A DNA stretch of 64,000 bases. It comes from Fibrobacterota bacterium (GTDB taxonomy: Bacteria; Fibrobacterota; Chitinivibrionia; Chitinivibrionales; Chitinispirillaceae). The DNA lies in assembly GCA_023459055.1 (NCBI GenBank), contig JAEWVR010000011.1, positions 248,001-312,000 on the forward strand. The letters are read 5' to 3'. Shown here piece by piece: positions 45,137 through 54,300 of this stretch; position 1 is the stretch's first letter; the number at the start of each line of letters is the position of its first letter. The translations under genes and the position numbers were made by a program. The notes beneath the pieces were generated by a model. That model worked only from the letters and a program-made list of their open reading frames with translations. It ran no database searches and was not told the DNA's origin.

Positions 45137-45188
45137 AAAAAGATTAGCAGATGGTAATTTTCGTTATCCGTTTGCTAATCTTTTTTTT
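45137..45188 (+). terminator. Intrinsic terminator of the xylanase gene
   Basis: AAAAAGATTAGCA (45137-45149) pairs with TGCTAATCTTTTT (45173-45185), extended by inner GGTAA/TTATCC pairing, and eight T follow. Confidence 0.9.
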
Positions 45189-45253
45189 AATAGTTATATT
45201 AAAACATCATTTACCTATTTTAAAAGACCGATGAATACTGGTTCATGATATAG

Positions 45254-45350
45254 TCCTGGTACTCCTGTTTCTGATTTCTGGCTTCTTTTTTCTTACTTCC
45301 CCCTCCTATTGACACACTCATCAACCATGAATGATTTTCAATTTGTAAGG
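45254..45350. repeat. Heptad-like T/C-rich array plus 42-bp direct repeat, copy 1
   Basis: A degenerate heptad stretch (TTTCTGA, TTTCTGG, CTTCTTT and so on) leads into a 42-base unit at 45309-45350 that starts TTGACACACTCATCAACC and ends TTTGTAAGG. It is repeated with 40 of 42 identities at 47994-48035. Confidence 0.85.
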
Positions 45351-45393
45351 TATCCGGAGAAACAGCAAGTGTTTAAAAATAGTTGGATTTAAA

Positions 45394-45999
45394 ATGACAT
45401 CTCATAATGAACTTCATGAAATGACCCTGGAAAAATTAGGTCAATTGTTTCCAATTATTTTATGTGATCATTCTGATAAGTGGATTGGTTTATACCAATC
45501 AGAACGAAACCTGATACTAAACAATTTTTCGCAAGCAGACATCGTACAAATTGACCATATTGGCAGTACTTCCATTCCTGGAATAAAAGCGAAACCAACA
45601 ATTGACATTTTACTACAAATTTCAGAGCACATTGATAGTAATACATTAAAAAAAATATTCAAATCACTTGATTATCATCACAACGATTGCCCGGACAATC
45701 CTCCTCCGCATTTAATGTTTGTAAAAGGCTATTCTCCTGCGGGATACATTGGTCAAGCCTATCATGTACATATCAGATACAAGGGTCATTGGGATGAAAT
45801 ACGATTCAGAGATTATCTGATTAATCACGAAGAGACTGCAAAAGAATATGAAACCATAAAACTGAAACTTGCCGACAAATACCGCAATGACAGAGAAGCA
45901 TATACAAATTCGAAGACTGATTTTATTGAAAAAATTAATACATTGACACGAAAAGAAAACACTAATAACAGCAGGTATATGCAGCAGAACGATATATGA
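45394..45999 (+). CDS. GrpB/UPF0157 family protein
   Basis: 201 aa; a second possible ATG lies eight codons in. The family signature is clear: VQIDHIGSTSIPGIKAKPTI near 50 (nucleotidyltransferase-like GS...D), then the PPPHLMFVKGY and HVHIRYKGHWDEIRFRDYL stretch near 108-130 and YTNSKTDFIEKI at the end. GrpB proteins belong to the nucleotidyltransferase superfamily and have no firm function. Cytoplasmic. First gene of a three-gene accessory block bounded by the 42-bp direct repeats. Confidence 0.88.
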   Translation: MTSHNELHEMTLEKLGQLFPIILCDHSDKWIGLYQSERNLILNNFSQADIVQIDHIGSTSIPGIKAKPTIDILLQISEHIDSNTLKKIFKSLDYHHNDCPDNPPPHLMFVKGYSPAGYIGQAYHVHIRYKGHWDEIRFRDYLINHEETAKEYETIKLKLADKYRNDREAYTNSKTDFIEKINTLTRKENTNNSRYMQQNDI

Positions 46000-46085
46000 T
46001 ATGTTTGTGGCCTAAAACATCAAAACTGTTCCTGTTCATGCTGGTTGTATCATAAAAAGACCTTTAACAATAGCGATTTACTATA

Positions 46086-47282
46086 ATGGAAGAAAAGAAA
46101 ATATTTGGATTACAACGAAATGTCTTTTTTGCCGGATTGACAAGTTTTTTTACTGATACATCCACGAAAATGCTCTATAGTATAATGCCTCTTTTCTTAT
46201 TATCAATTGGTGCCTCAAAGACGTCGATTTCGCTGATTGAAGGAATTGCCGAAAGCACGGCATCATTATTTAAGGCATTCTCGGGTCATTGGAGTGATAA
46301 AATCGGTAAAAACAAACCATTTATGTTACTTGGTTACGGAATCACTGCATTGATAACTCCACTCTATGCGTTAGCCGGATCTCCCGTTCATGTTTTACTT
46401 TTGCGATTTCTTGAAAGAATCGGTAAAGGTTTAAGAGCAGCACCGAGAGACAGCCTTATCAGCGGTTCAACCTCTAAAAATGAGACCGGTAAGAATTTTG
46501 GATTTCATAAAGCGATGGATAATAGCGGGGCAATTATCGGACCCTTAATCGCATTTGTTTTGTTATACTTTTTCCCCTTAAATTATACGAACATATTCCT
46601 TATAGCAACAATACCTGCACTATTAGGCGTTGTTTCAATTGCGGTATTTATCAGAGAAGCAAAGGTTATTAAACATTCTCAGACTAAAAAATTTCATTTG
46701 AATCAGTTGCCAAAAAAGTTTTATTTCTTCCTGTTTATTGTGTTTATTTTCACCCTTGGTAATTCTACCGATGCATTGTTACTTGTGAAAACAGCTGAAA
46801 CCGGTATCAATAAATCATATATTCCTTTTGTCTATATGATTTTTAATACAGTTTCCGTTTTACTGGCGATACCTGTGGGTAAAATCTCGGATAAATATGG
46901 TCGCGAAGTAATGATTATTATTGGATTTCTTGTTTACGCAATTGTCTATTATCTTTTTGGCAGATTTAACAGTTTGAATATTTTTATTTTTCTATTCGCA
47001 ATGTATGGTTTATATAGTGCATTAGTTGATGGTAGTCAAAAAGCTTTAATTTCCGATATTGTCAGTAAAGATCTGAAAGGAACAGGTTTTGGATTGTATC
47101 ATGCAATCCTTGGCATTACACTGCTTCCAGCCAGTTTAATTGCAGGTTTACTGTACGATAAAGTAAACTCAAATGCCCCATTTTATTTTGGCTCCTTAAT
47201 GGCGTTGATAGCGTCATTGTTAATGATTGTATTTACAGTTGTTGACAAAATCAACAAGAGACAGTGTAATCTTCAGCAGTAG
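46086..47282 (+). CDS. Major facilitator superfamily transporter
   Basis: 398 aa with about 12 hydrophobic segments. The N-terminus FFAGLTSFFTDTSTKMLYSI carries the FFxDxxxE/K-type opening of a bacterial MFS subgroup; the A-like loop reads GHWSDKIGKNKPFM near 73 and the second half-loop GKISDKYGREVMII near 263, plus RFLERIGKGLRAAPRDSLI near 112. Inner-membrane exporter or uptake carrier; substrate not readable. Middle gene of the repeat-bounded block. Confidence 0.9.
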   Translation: MEEKKIFGLQRNVFFAGLTSFFTDTSTKMLYSIMPLFLLSIGASKTSISLIEGIAESTASLFKAFSGHWSDKIGKNKPFMLLGYGITALITPLYALAGSPVHVLLLRFLERIGKGLRAAPRDSLISGSTSKNETGKNFGFHKAMDNSGAIIGPLIAFVLLYFFPLNYTNIFLIATIPALLGVVSIAVFIREAKVIKHSQTKKFHLNQLPKKFYFFLFIVFIFTLGNSTDALLLVKTAETGINKSYIPFVYMIFNTVSVLLAIPVGKISDKYGREVMIIIGFLVYAIVYYLFGRFNSLNIFIFLFAMYGLYSALVDGSQKALISDIVSKDLKGTGFGLYHAILGITLLPASLIAGLLYDKVNSNAPFYFGSLMALIASLLMIVFTVVDKINKRQCNLQQ

Positions 47283-47452
47283 AAAGAAACAGCATAGCTT
47301 ACTGAACCTGAAATGAAAAAACTGCAATAGAAATAATCAAATAAATTCGATAGTAGCTGGGAAATTGTATAAACCCGGTTTACACAAAAAGCATGTGCAC
47401 ATATTCTCACTGCAACAAATTGGTTAAGTACCAAATGAAAGGAAATCTGAAA

Positions 47453-47899
47453 ATGAATCGCCCTCTTCTGATTCCTCCGCATGTTGCAGGATTTTGTATC
47501 ACCATTGAGATTGTATTGATATTCGTTTTTAAACAGTGTCGCGTAATCCCATTTCCGTATAATCTCTCTGGTATTCTTCTCATTTTATTAGGTCAGGGAT
47601 TAATCATCAGTGCAAATTCGCACATGAAACGATGCAAAACAACATTTACCTATCAGAAATCAACATCACTTGTTACCAGTGGCCCCTTTGATTTCTCCAG
47701 AAATCCAATGTACCTTGGATTGATAATTGTCCTTAGTGGTCTGTCGATACTTGTCAGTAACGCAATAGGATTTCTACTGCCACTACTATCGTTTGCGTTC
47801 TTTCAATGGTATTTCATTCCATTTGAGGAGTGGAAATCATCACAGGAGTTTGGTGACGCATACGAAGAATATCGCAAAAAAGTACGGCGATGGCTATGA
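47453..47899 (+). CDS. Isoprenylcysteine carboxyl methyltransferase-like membrane protein
   Basis: The ATG at 47453 is chosen because AAAGGA lies nine to twelve bases upstream; 148 aa. Hydrophobic segments near 6-24, 32-50 and 97-125, and the ICMT/PEMT-type motif LVTSGPFDFSRNPMYLGLII near 72-91 followed by the RxPxY...E motif region FEEWKSSQEFGDAYEEYRKK near the end. Small bacterial members methylate unknown substrates in the inner membrane. Last gene of the repeat-bounded block. Confidence 0.85.
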   Translation: MNRPLLIPPHVAGFCITIEIVLIFVFKQCRVIPFPYNLSGILLILLGQGLIISANSHMKRCKTTFTYQKSTSLVTSGPFDFSRNPMYLGLIIVLSGLSILVSNAIGFLLPLLSFAFFQWYFIPFEEWKSSQEFGDAYEEYRKKVRRWL

Positions 47900-47960
47900 C
47901 GTTGCGAATTCCCACTGCAAGAAAAGAACAATCTAACCAATTTTCCCTAACAGTCAACAG

Positions 47961-48035
47961 TATTCTTGCTTCTGGATTCTTTCCCCCTTCCCCTTGACAC
48001 TCTCATCAACCATGAATGATTTTCTATTTGTAAGG
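47961..48035. repeat. Heptad-like array plus 42-bp direct repeat, copy 2
   Basis: T/C-rich heptads (CTTCTGG, ATTCTTT) lead into the 42-base unit at 47994-48035 (TTGACACTCTCATCAACC to TTTGTAAGG). Copy 1 is 2.7 kb upstream in the same orientation. Confidence 0.85.
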
Positions 48036-48106
48036 CGACTGAGTCCTGTGGACTAAACCAACATATTTTTATAAGGGACGGTTATGATAAGTTCTGATAA
48101 GTATGA

Positions 48107-48292
48107 GCATTCAACAAAAAGGGAAACAATCAACTGGTATTTCTTACATACATGAATAATTTTAAAGCAATGAATGAAATATATGCACAGCAATTTAATA
48201 GTCCTTACCCTGCCAGAACTACAATAGGAGTAAAAGAACTACCACTGGGAGCGCTTATTGAAATAAAAATGATTGCAAAAAGAAAACTATAG
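48107..48292 (+). pseudogene. C-terminal remnant of a RidA/YjgF family gene
   Basis: The frame reads NQLVFLTYMNNFKAMNEIYA, QQFNSPYPARTTIGVKELPL and GALIEIKMIAKRKL-stop, the C-terminal 55-60 residues of a RidA-type enamine deaminase including the PARTT arginine. A TGA at 48104-48106 lies just upstream and the first ~70 residues are missing. The repeat copy 2 ends about 70 bases before it. Confidence 0.8.
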
Positions 48293-48314
48293 AAATTTTC
48301 GACAGGATAAAAAA

Positions 48315-48665
48315 ATGGAAAACAATATGAGTCAGATTGAACAGTCTGGAATTGATAAATTCAGTGAGAAATATCTTTGCAAAATAACCGTTCTGAAATG
48401 TGATTTTAATCAGGAACTCTATGAACAATATCCATATGGTTATGCTGGTAAATGTGGAAGACTGAAAGAGGGTCAGGTGTTCATTACAAAAAGCAGATGG
48501 GATTCACCGGAACATTTTTGCACCTGGGCATGGAGAGATCTGTTACCCGGTATCCATAGTTACCATGAAGGGAAGGAATATCCGTCTATCGCATGTTGTA
48601 CAGATGGCCTCCGGCCTGTAACATTCAAACTTGAAAAACTTGAAGTATCGGCTCTAGAACAATGA
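48315..48665 (+). CDS. TIGR04076 family protein
   Basis: AGGA lies eight bases before the ATG at 48315, preferred over a start 14 codons earlier; 116 aa. The sequence YLCKITVLKCDFNQELYEQY, GKCGRLKEGQVFITKSRW and FCTWAWRDLLPGIHSYHEGK, with CCTDGLRPVTFKLEK at the end, fits TIGR04076, a small uncharacterised family with conserved cysteines. Cytoplasmic. It overlaps the truncated PhzF gene by 4 bp (ATGA). Confidence 0.75.
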   Translation: MENNMSQIEQSGIDKFSEKYLCKITVLKCDFNQELYEQYPYGYAGKCGRLKEGQVFITKSRWDSPEHFCTWAWRDLLPGIHSYHEGKEYPSIACCTDGLRPVTFKLEKLEVSALEQ

Positions 48666-49297
48666 ATTTTGCTTGTAATCAGCTACAACAATTCGAAACA
48701 ATTGATATTCTGACCAACCGGGGACAACTTTCCGTTAGAAATAGAATACAAAGTGAAGATGCAGTGTATAGTATGTCACCAGTACCGGTTTACCATGATT
48801 TAAATATCTCTATTAATGACATATCAAAAGCCTTAAAGATAGTACCCTCAACGATTCTGTCTGATAAGCCTGTTTCAATAATTAATGCCGGTCTAGAAAC
48901 GCTGCTCCTTCCAATCAAAAGCAGTGATGCGATTCTTAATATTTCTCCGGATATTAATGAGCTAAAACTCTTTTGTTTACAATCAAAGATTGACATTATC
49001 GAAGTATTCACACCTGATGTAATCGATAGCCATAACATGTACCGGGTACGGGTTTTTGCACCAAAATTTGGTTATCTTGAAGATCCCGCAACGGGATCAG
49101 GCAATTCGGCTTTTGGATATTATCTTGTAACAAATAATAAATTCGATAGAGAAATGATCACGATTGAACAAAACGGTGATATGCATCGTTTCAATGTTGT
49201 CAAACTGCGCAAAGATCTGGATACGGACAATCGCGTACGGATTTTCTTTGGTGGCAGTGCGATAAAAAGAGTTGAAGGGAGCTATTTTCTACACTAA
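48662..49297 (+). CDS. PhzF-family isomerase-like protein, N-terminally truncated
   Basis: 211 aa against about 260-300 for the family. It matches the PhzF C-terminal two thirds: TNRGQLSVRNRIQSED near 18, a hydrophobic strand around NAGLETLLLPI near 77, RVRVFAPKFGYLEDPATGSG near 127 (second-domain DPATGSG loop) and GNSAFGYYLV. The first ~75 residues, including the catalytic Glu and the GNP loop of the first domain, are absent. The start overlaps the TIGR04076 stop, so translation is plausible, but activity is doubtful. It may be a decaying gene. Confidence 0.75.
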   Translation: MNFACNQLQQFETIDILTNRGQLSVRNRIQSEDAVYSMSPVPVYHDLNISINDISKALKIVPSTILSDKPVSIINAGLETLLLPIKSSDAILNISPDINELKLFCLQSKIDIIEVFTPDVIDSHNMYRVRVFAPKFGYLEDPATGSGNSAFGYYLVTNNKFDREMITIEQNGDMHRFNVVKLRKDLDTDNRVRIFFGGSAIKRVEGSYFLH

Positions 49298-49299
49298 GC

Positions 49300-49470
49300 G
49301 AACTGCATTACTCTAAGCAGAATGCAGAATATGTTAAAAAAAAAATACGTGATGATTATCCTCATAATGCAGGGTTTTACAGTTTCTTTATTCCAATTAG
49401 GGATACATTGACAGTTTTTATAGAAATGCCCCCCTCAACCCATCAACAACTACTCAGTGTATTTCATTGA
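49300..49470 (+). pseudogene. Remnant of a protein C-terminus, family unknown
   Basis: A frame without start reads LHYSKQNAEYVKKKIRDDYP, HNAGFYSFFIPIRDTLTVFI and EMPPSTHQQLLSVFH-stop; the composition is protein-like. It is out of frame with the PhzF gene and directly follows it. The remainder of the gap to 49672 is AT-rich and holds the TTGTCACAA site and the GGAGG ribosome site of the next gene. Confidence 0.4.
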
Positions 49471-49672
49471 TGTTGCCTTTATTACAGATATTGCCGCCTT
49501 GTCACAATTAGAGTTTCACTGCCAGGATACACTTTTTCGTAAATCTGAAAGTATTTAAGCCAATTCTGATTAAAACACTTATATTTATAGTAAATTATGA
49601 TTAAATTTTAAAGTTTATAGCACAGGTAAAAGTTAAACAAAGTATTTGGAAAAGAAAAGGGAGGGGCTGAGT

Positions 49673-50866
49673 ATGCAAATTTTTTCAATTAAGAAGGTAT
49701 TTAAATACTGCATTACATCTGCTGTGATTGTTGGTTCAAGCGCAAGTTTGTTGTTTTCTGCACCCAGTGATGAAATGATGGCGGGAAGTGTAAAATTGTC
49801 CAATGGCAAGACTATGTATTTTAGGTTGTATGTTCCAAAGAACATTTCAACTGATAAGCGTTACCCTCTTGTTATGTGCCTGCATGGTATCGGAGAACGT
49901 GGAAGTGACAATCGTGCACAAGTGGATCGTGAAGACATGGCGCGTCAGTGGAGTTTCGATAGTGTAAAAACTAAATACTCACCATTTGTTCTTTACCCTC
50001 AGTGTCCGGCTGATGATGAGTGGGTCAACTATATGGGCAACGGCCGCGATGGTAAATCAGCTCCTGCAGCCGTGGGAGCAATAAAAGTGATCGATTCACT
50101 AATTAACAAATATCCAATAGACACAACTCGCCTTTATGTGGGAGGTCTCTCCTGGGGTGGAATGGGAACCCAGGGTATTCTAATGACGTATCCTAATAAG
50201 TTTGCAGCTGCATTTCCATGTGCGAGCATGAATACGGTATATACCGGTTCTATTCTCAAGCAAACACCATTCTGGGCCTGGCATGGGTCAAACGATCCAA
50301 CAGTTAATGTATCAGGAAGCAAGAATCTTTGTAGTGCAGTTGAAAAAGAAGGGGAAAAAGTTGTTCGTTTTGTATCTGGCAAAGAGATGTCAAATCCATC
50401 CGGTATTTCTGTTGATTCACTTAAAAAAGCGGTTGTAGCAGGCGCAAATTTTCTATACTCAGAAGTTACCGGCGGCGATCATGGTGCCGGGTGGCATGAA
50501 GCGTTTTATAGTCCAATACTGGTACCCTGGCTTATGTCAAAATCGAAAGTTAATGGTAAAACCGTTACTTCCTGGCCTCCACAAGGACCATCGTCAGCAT
50601 CTACTCAAACTACTGAAAAACTCAACAAATTTCAGGTTTCAGGGACATTTCAAGTGGCTAACAGGAAAATCTTATGGCAGAGTTTTTCAAATTTCCCTGC
50701 ATCTCTCGCAATTTTTAATGCAAAGGGTTCTATCGTTAAGCAGTACACGGTTCAAAGCAAACAAGGTGAAGTAACATGCACTGAATTACCTTCTGGTGTT
50801 TATGTTGCAAAATTCAATGTTTCAGGAATGTTTTCTTCAGGTCAGACGCTGGTTATCGCTCAGTGA
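49673..50866 (+). CDS. Secreted PHB-depolymerase-like esterase/peptidase with C-terminal sorting tail
   Basis: The ATG at 49673 has GGGAGG upstream; 397 aa. Signal peptide about 1-30 (ending LLFSAPS). The alpha/beta-hydrolase core has YPLVMCLHGIGERGSDN near 64, FVLYPQCPADDEW near 105, GGLSWGGMGT with nucleophile Ser 160, HGSNDPTV with Asp 208, and GGDHGAGWHEAF with His 270. This is the PHB-depolymerase-type group often found with CAZymes as feruloyl or acetyl esterases. Residues about 310-397 form a sorting-like tail (ILWQSFSNFPASLAIFNAKG, then ELPSGVYVAKFN). It acts outside or at the cell surface. Confidence 0.85.
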   Translation: MQIFSIKKVFKYCITSAVIVGSSASLLFSAPSDEMMAGSVKLSNGKTMYFRLYVPKNISTDKRYPLVMCLHGIGERGSDNRAQVDREDMARQWSFDSVKTKYSPFVLYPQCPADDEWVNYMGNGRDGKSAPAAVGAIKVIDSLINKYPIDTTRLYVGGLSWGGMGTQGILMTYPNKFAAAFPCASMNTVYTGSILKQTPFWAWHGSNDPTVNVSGSKNLCSAVEKEGEKVVRFVSGKEMSNPSGISVDSLKKAVVAGANFLYSEVTGGDHGAGWHEAFYSPILVPWLMSKSKVNGKTVTSWPPQGPSSASTQTTEKLNKFQVSGTFQVANRKILWQSFSNFPASLAIFNAKGSIVKQYTVQSKQGEVTCTELPSGVYVAKFNVSGMFSSGQTLVIAQ

Positions 50867-51358
50867 TTTGAAATTAGAATTCATTGCGTAATCATTAATT
50901 GTAAATAGTTCTGTACCCTGAAGAATCTGATTTATCAGGTTCTCCAGGGTACATTTATGGCGATCAAGTCCATCCCTACCAACCCTACCTATGAATGTTG
51001 AGTTTACTTTGCAGGCTGCTTTATTTAGATCTTATTGTATCAACCTCAAGACGATCTTGAACCCGAGTACAATATTAGGACAATAAGGCAAATCCAACAG
51101 TTGTTTGCATTACTTTTCTGGAATTGATTAACAAGTCGTAAATCCACTCTAAAATGTCCATTTCCAGAAAAACAGTACCAAAATTCGCTCAATTTCGATA
51201 TCAATTTTTCCTAACATCAACATTCAAGAATTGACTCGGTTACAATTAATGATAACTTATCTACTAATTTACAAACAAGTAATTACTACATAAAGCTATC
51301 ATTGAATATTTTAGATGCTTCATGTAGTAAACAATAAAACTATAGAGATAAAAAATCT
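50867..51358. other. Intergenic region with one strong hairpin
   Basis: GTACCCTG at 50913-50920 and CAGGGTAC at 50945-50952 close a 17-18-bp stem (one A-C mismatch, one G-T pair) with a TTTA loop; no T run follows. It is the likely transcript end of the esterase gene. The remaining 400 bases are AT-rich with no gene seen; they are also downstream of the convergent Ig-repeat gene. Confidence 0.6.
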
Positions 51359-54300
51359 CTATGGACATGAATCAGTAACCGTAATCGTAGCATATCCAGT
51401 TTTTACAGGGCAACTACTAGGGTTGTCAACATCATTTACTACGCAATGATATCTGCCCTCGTTAGTTTTATGAACTGGTGTAATATAGAGTGTTCGTGAA
51501 TCAGGATATAGATTCTGATCTGGAACAGGAACAAGTGCAAGATCATCAACATACCATTGGTAGGTATAGTTACCCGAACCACCTGTAACTGTTATATCCC
51601 AACCAATAAATCCACCATCACATACAGTTTGATTACTTGGACTTGTAATTGTTAAGGGTGAAGACTCTATTGAAAGTGTTGCTGGTGTACTTGTTTTACT
51701 ACAACCATTGCCATTGTCAACAGTACAGGTAAAATCCCCTATAGTGAATTCATTAGCAACAACATACAAATCTTTCGTGGTTGTATTTTTATAATTTGTG
51801 CCATTTGTAAGTGCTATACCATTCCTTTTCCACTGATAATTTAGTTGCCCAGTACCTCCACCAGACGCAACCACAGAAAGTGTTGTAAAAAAATTATTGC
51901 AGCAGGAAGTCGATGCTGGGTTTGTAGTAAACGTTATCGGCGTAACAACAGAAACAGTAGTGTATGCAGTTGTAGTAGTATTACACCCACCTTCTGCACG
52001 AACATAGAACGTTGTTTGAGCACCTATGGTTGTTGTCAGGGTTGAACCATTTGTCCCCCCCCTAGTTCCGTTAGCTTTAACAGTGCATTCGGAATTGGTA
52101 AACCACTGCCACGATGCGTTTGTACCCAGTACGCCACCGGTTACCGTAAGTGTAACTTGTGATCCTGGACAAACCGGGTTTTCTGAAGAAGAAATGCCTG
52201 TAGGTGCGATGGATCGGGAATTTACAGTAATTACGATATTTGCAGTCGCAGCAGTATTTGGACAAGTCCCACCTTCAGCACGAACATAATAAGTGGTTGT
52301 CGAAGTCGGGTTAACATCAATTGATGTTCCAACGCCAACTTTTGATGATGAACTCCAACTTGCGTCTGTATACCAAGTCCAGATCCCATTAGTGCCGGGA
52401 TTACCGGTATTGACTTTCAATGTCACCGGATCACTGGAACAACTGGTTGTGCTGGATGCACTCAACACAGGTTTTGTTGCGACAGAATTGACAGTAACGA
52501 GTACGGAATCCCATCCAGAATTACCGCAGGCGCTGGTTTCACCACGTACATAATAGGTTGTTGATGTTTGAGGAGAAACAGTAAGTGAGTTGAGTGCCTG
52601 ACTTGACGATGTGGGTGTTTTGGTAGTATACCAACGCCAGGTTACCCCCGATGGAGCAGCACCAATGGTGCCCAATGTCGTAGAACTTTCTGAACAGATT
52701 GCTACGGTTCTATTAGCTGCAACCGGTACAATAGGTGATTGGTTCACTGTAACTTGAACTCCTGTACTCCAGGCACCATCGCCGGATGCACTCCCCTCTG
52801 AGCGTACATAATACGTCGAAATTCCTGATGCAGAGGGAGTAAACGGATTCGCTGTAATTTTTGTAGCTTTATCACTTGTATACCAAACCCAGGAACCGCC
52901 AGTCCCCGGCTCACCACTTGCAACACTCAATGTAACTGTTTGAAGATCACCTAAACATACGTTTGAAGGAGTTGCTTTTCCGCTTGGTGTACCAGTAGGC
53001 TGGTTAACGGTGACTTGTACCGCTGAACTCCAGTTACCGGTTCCACAAGCTGCATTCTCAGAACGTACATAATAGCTTGCCGTAGCAGTTGGAGTTAAAG
53101 GGTTTTTTGTAACTTTAGTTGCTTTATCGCTTTCATACCATACCCAGAAACCACCGGTTCCTGGATTCCCAGATGTAACACTTAATGTAACTTCCTTGTT
53201 ATCACCAAGTAAAACTATGTCAGGATTCGCTTTTCCAGTGGGGGTACCTGCAGGGTTATTAACAAATAATGTGCATAAACTACTGGTTACGCTTGTAGAA
53301 GCTGCATTGCTAATCACGCAGGAAAGTATTGTAGCATCTGAAGCGCTAAGTGTGCACACCGGACTGTTTGAACCAACATTGGTAAAAGGAGCAACAGCAC
53401 CTTTAAGCCACTGGTATGACAGTGGAGCTGTCCCTGTTGCAGCAACTGAAAAAATTGCCTTAGATCCTGAACAAACAGTTTGTGAAATAGTCTGCTTTGT
53501 TATTGTTGGAGGAAGTATATATATCAAAGTAATGACCTGCTGGCTAGAATTTTTGTTACTTGATTTGTCTTTAGTAGTTATTACCAGCGTATCTCCTCTA
53601 CCCTCAGTAAGTGTATCTTTCAGAGAGTATTGGCCAGCATTTTCAGAAACTGGTGACATAACTTTCTTAGCACCACCATTTTTTGTCCAATATACGCTAT
53701 CAATGCCACTTGGATCACTTATTTCCTTAACAATATCAACAACTGCTGCTGTAACAGTACTTCCTGATACTGGTCCGCTGATATCGGTAATTGTCGGACC
53801 GATTGTATCAAGCATCGTTGGATCAGAGGTTATCGAGAAATCCAGAGTTGATTTATTTGCTCGAAGTGAACTATCAGTTGCAGTAATAACAATTGCATTT
53901 GCTGCAGTCGATGATAAACCGGTAACTGCAATAGTCCATGCATTTACCGCGCCTTTTGTACCCGTAAAGGTCTGTTTTCCCATTGTGCCAACAACAGAAG
54001 CAACCCCACTGGCATCAGTACAATTTACAGTGATGGTATAACTTGATGCATTGGTGCTTGCACTCTCACTTGCCGGTGTAACTCTTGTCAATGTTGGCGT
54101 TGTCGAATCTCCATCATATTTAATCTGTATAGTTGTAGAGTCACTGTTTCGTGCTGCTGAAGAATCGGTTGCAATGATTTTAATTGTTGCGAAGCTGCCT
54201 GATGTAAGTCCTTTCACCATTCCAGTCCAGAGATTTGGAACCGATGGTACCTTAACCATAGTAAAATCTTTCCCATCGCAGTACCCTGATACTGAACACC

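Noticed and set aside
45309..45350. TTGACA in the 42-bp repeat as a promoter
   Set aside because: At 17-base spacing the -10 would be TGATTT, too weak; both copies share it, so it is kept only as part of the repeat.
45254..49470. Integron-type gene-cassette array (small same-strand accessory genes: GNAT, GrpB, TIGR04076, PhzF)
   Set aside because: No integrase gene is in the window and the repeated 42-bp unit lacks the paired RYYYAAC/GTTRRRY boxes and long imperfect stem of attC sites.
53196..54041. 281-codon plus-strand frame opposite the Ig-repeat gene
   Set aside because: Long open shadow caused by biased Thr/Val/Ser codons on the coding strand; no start signal or protein-like pattern.
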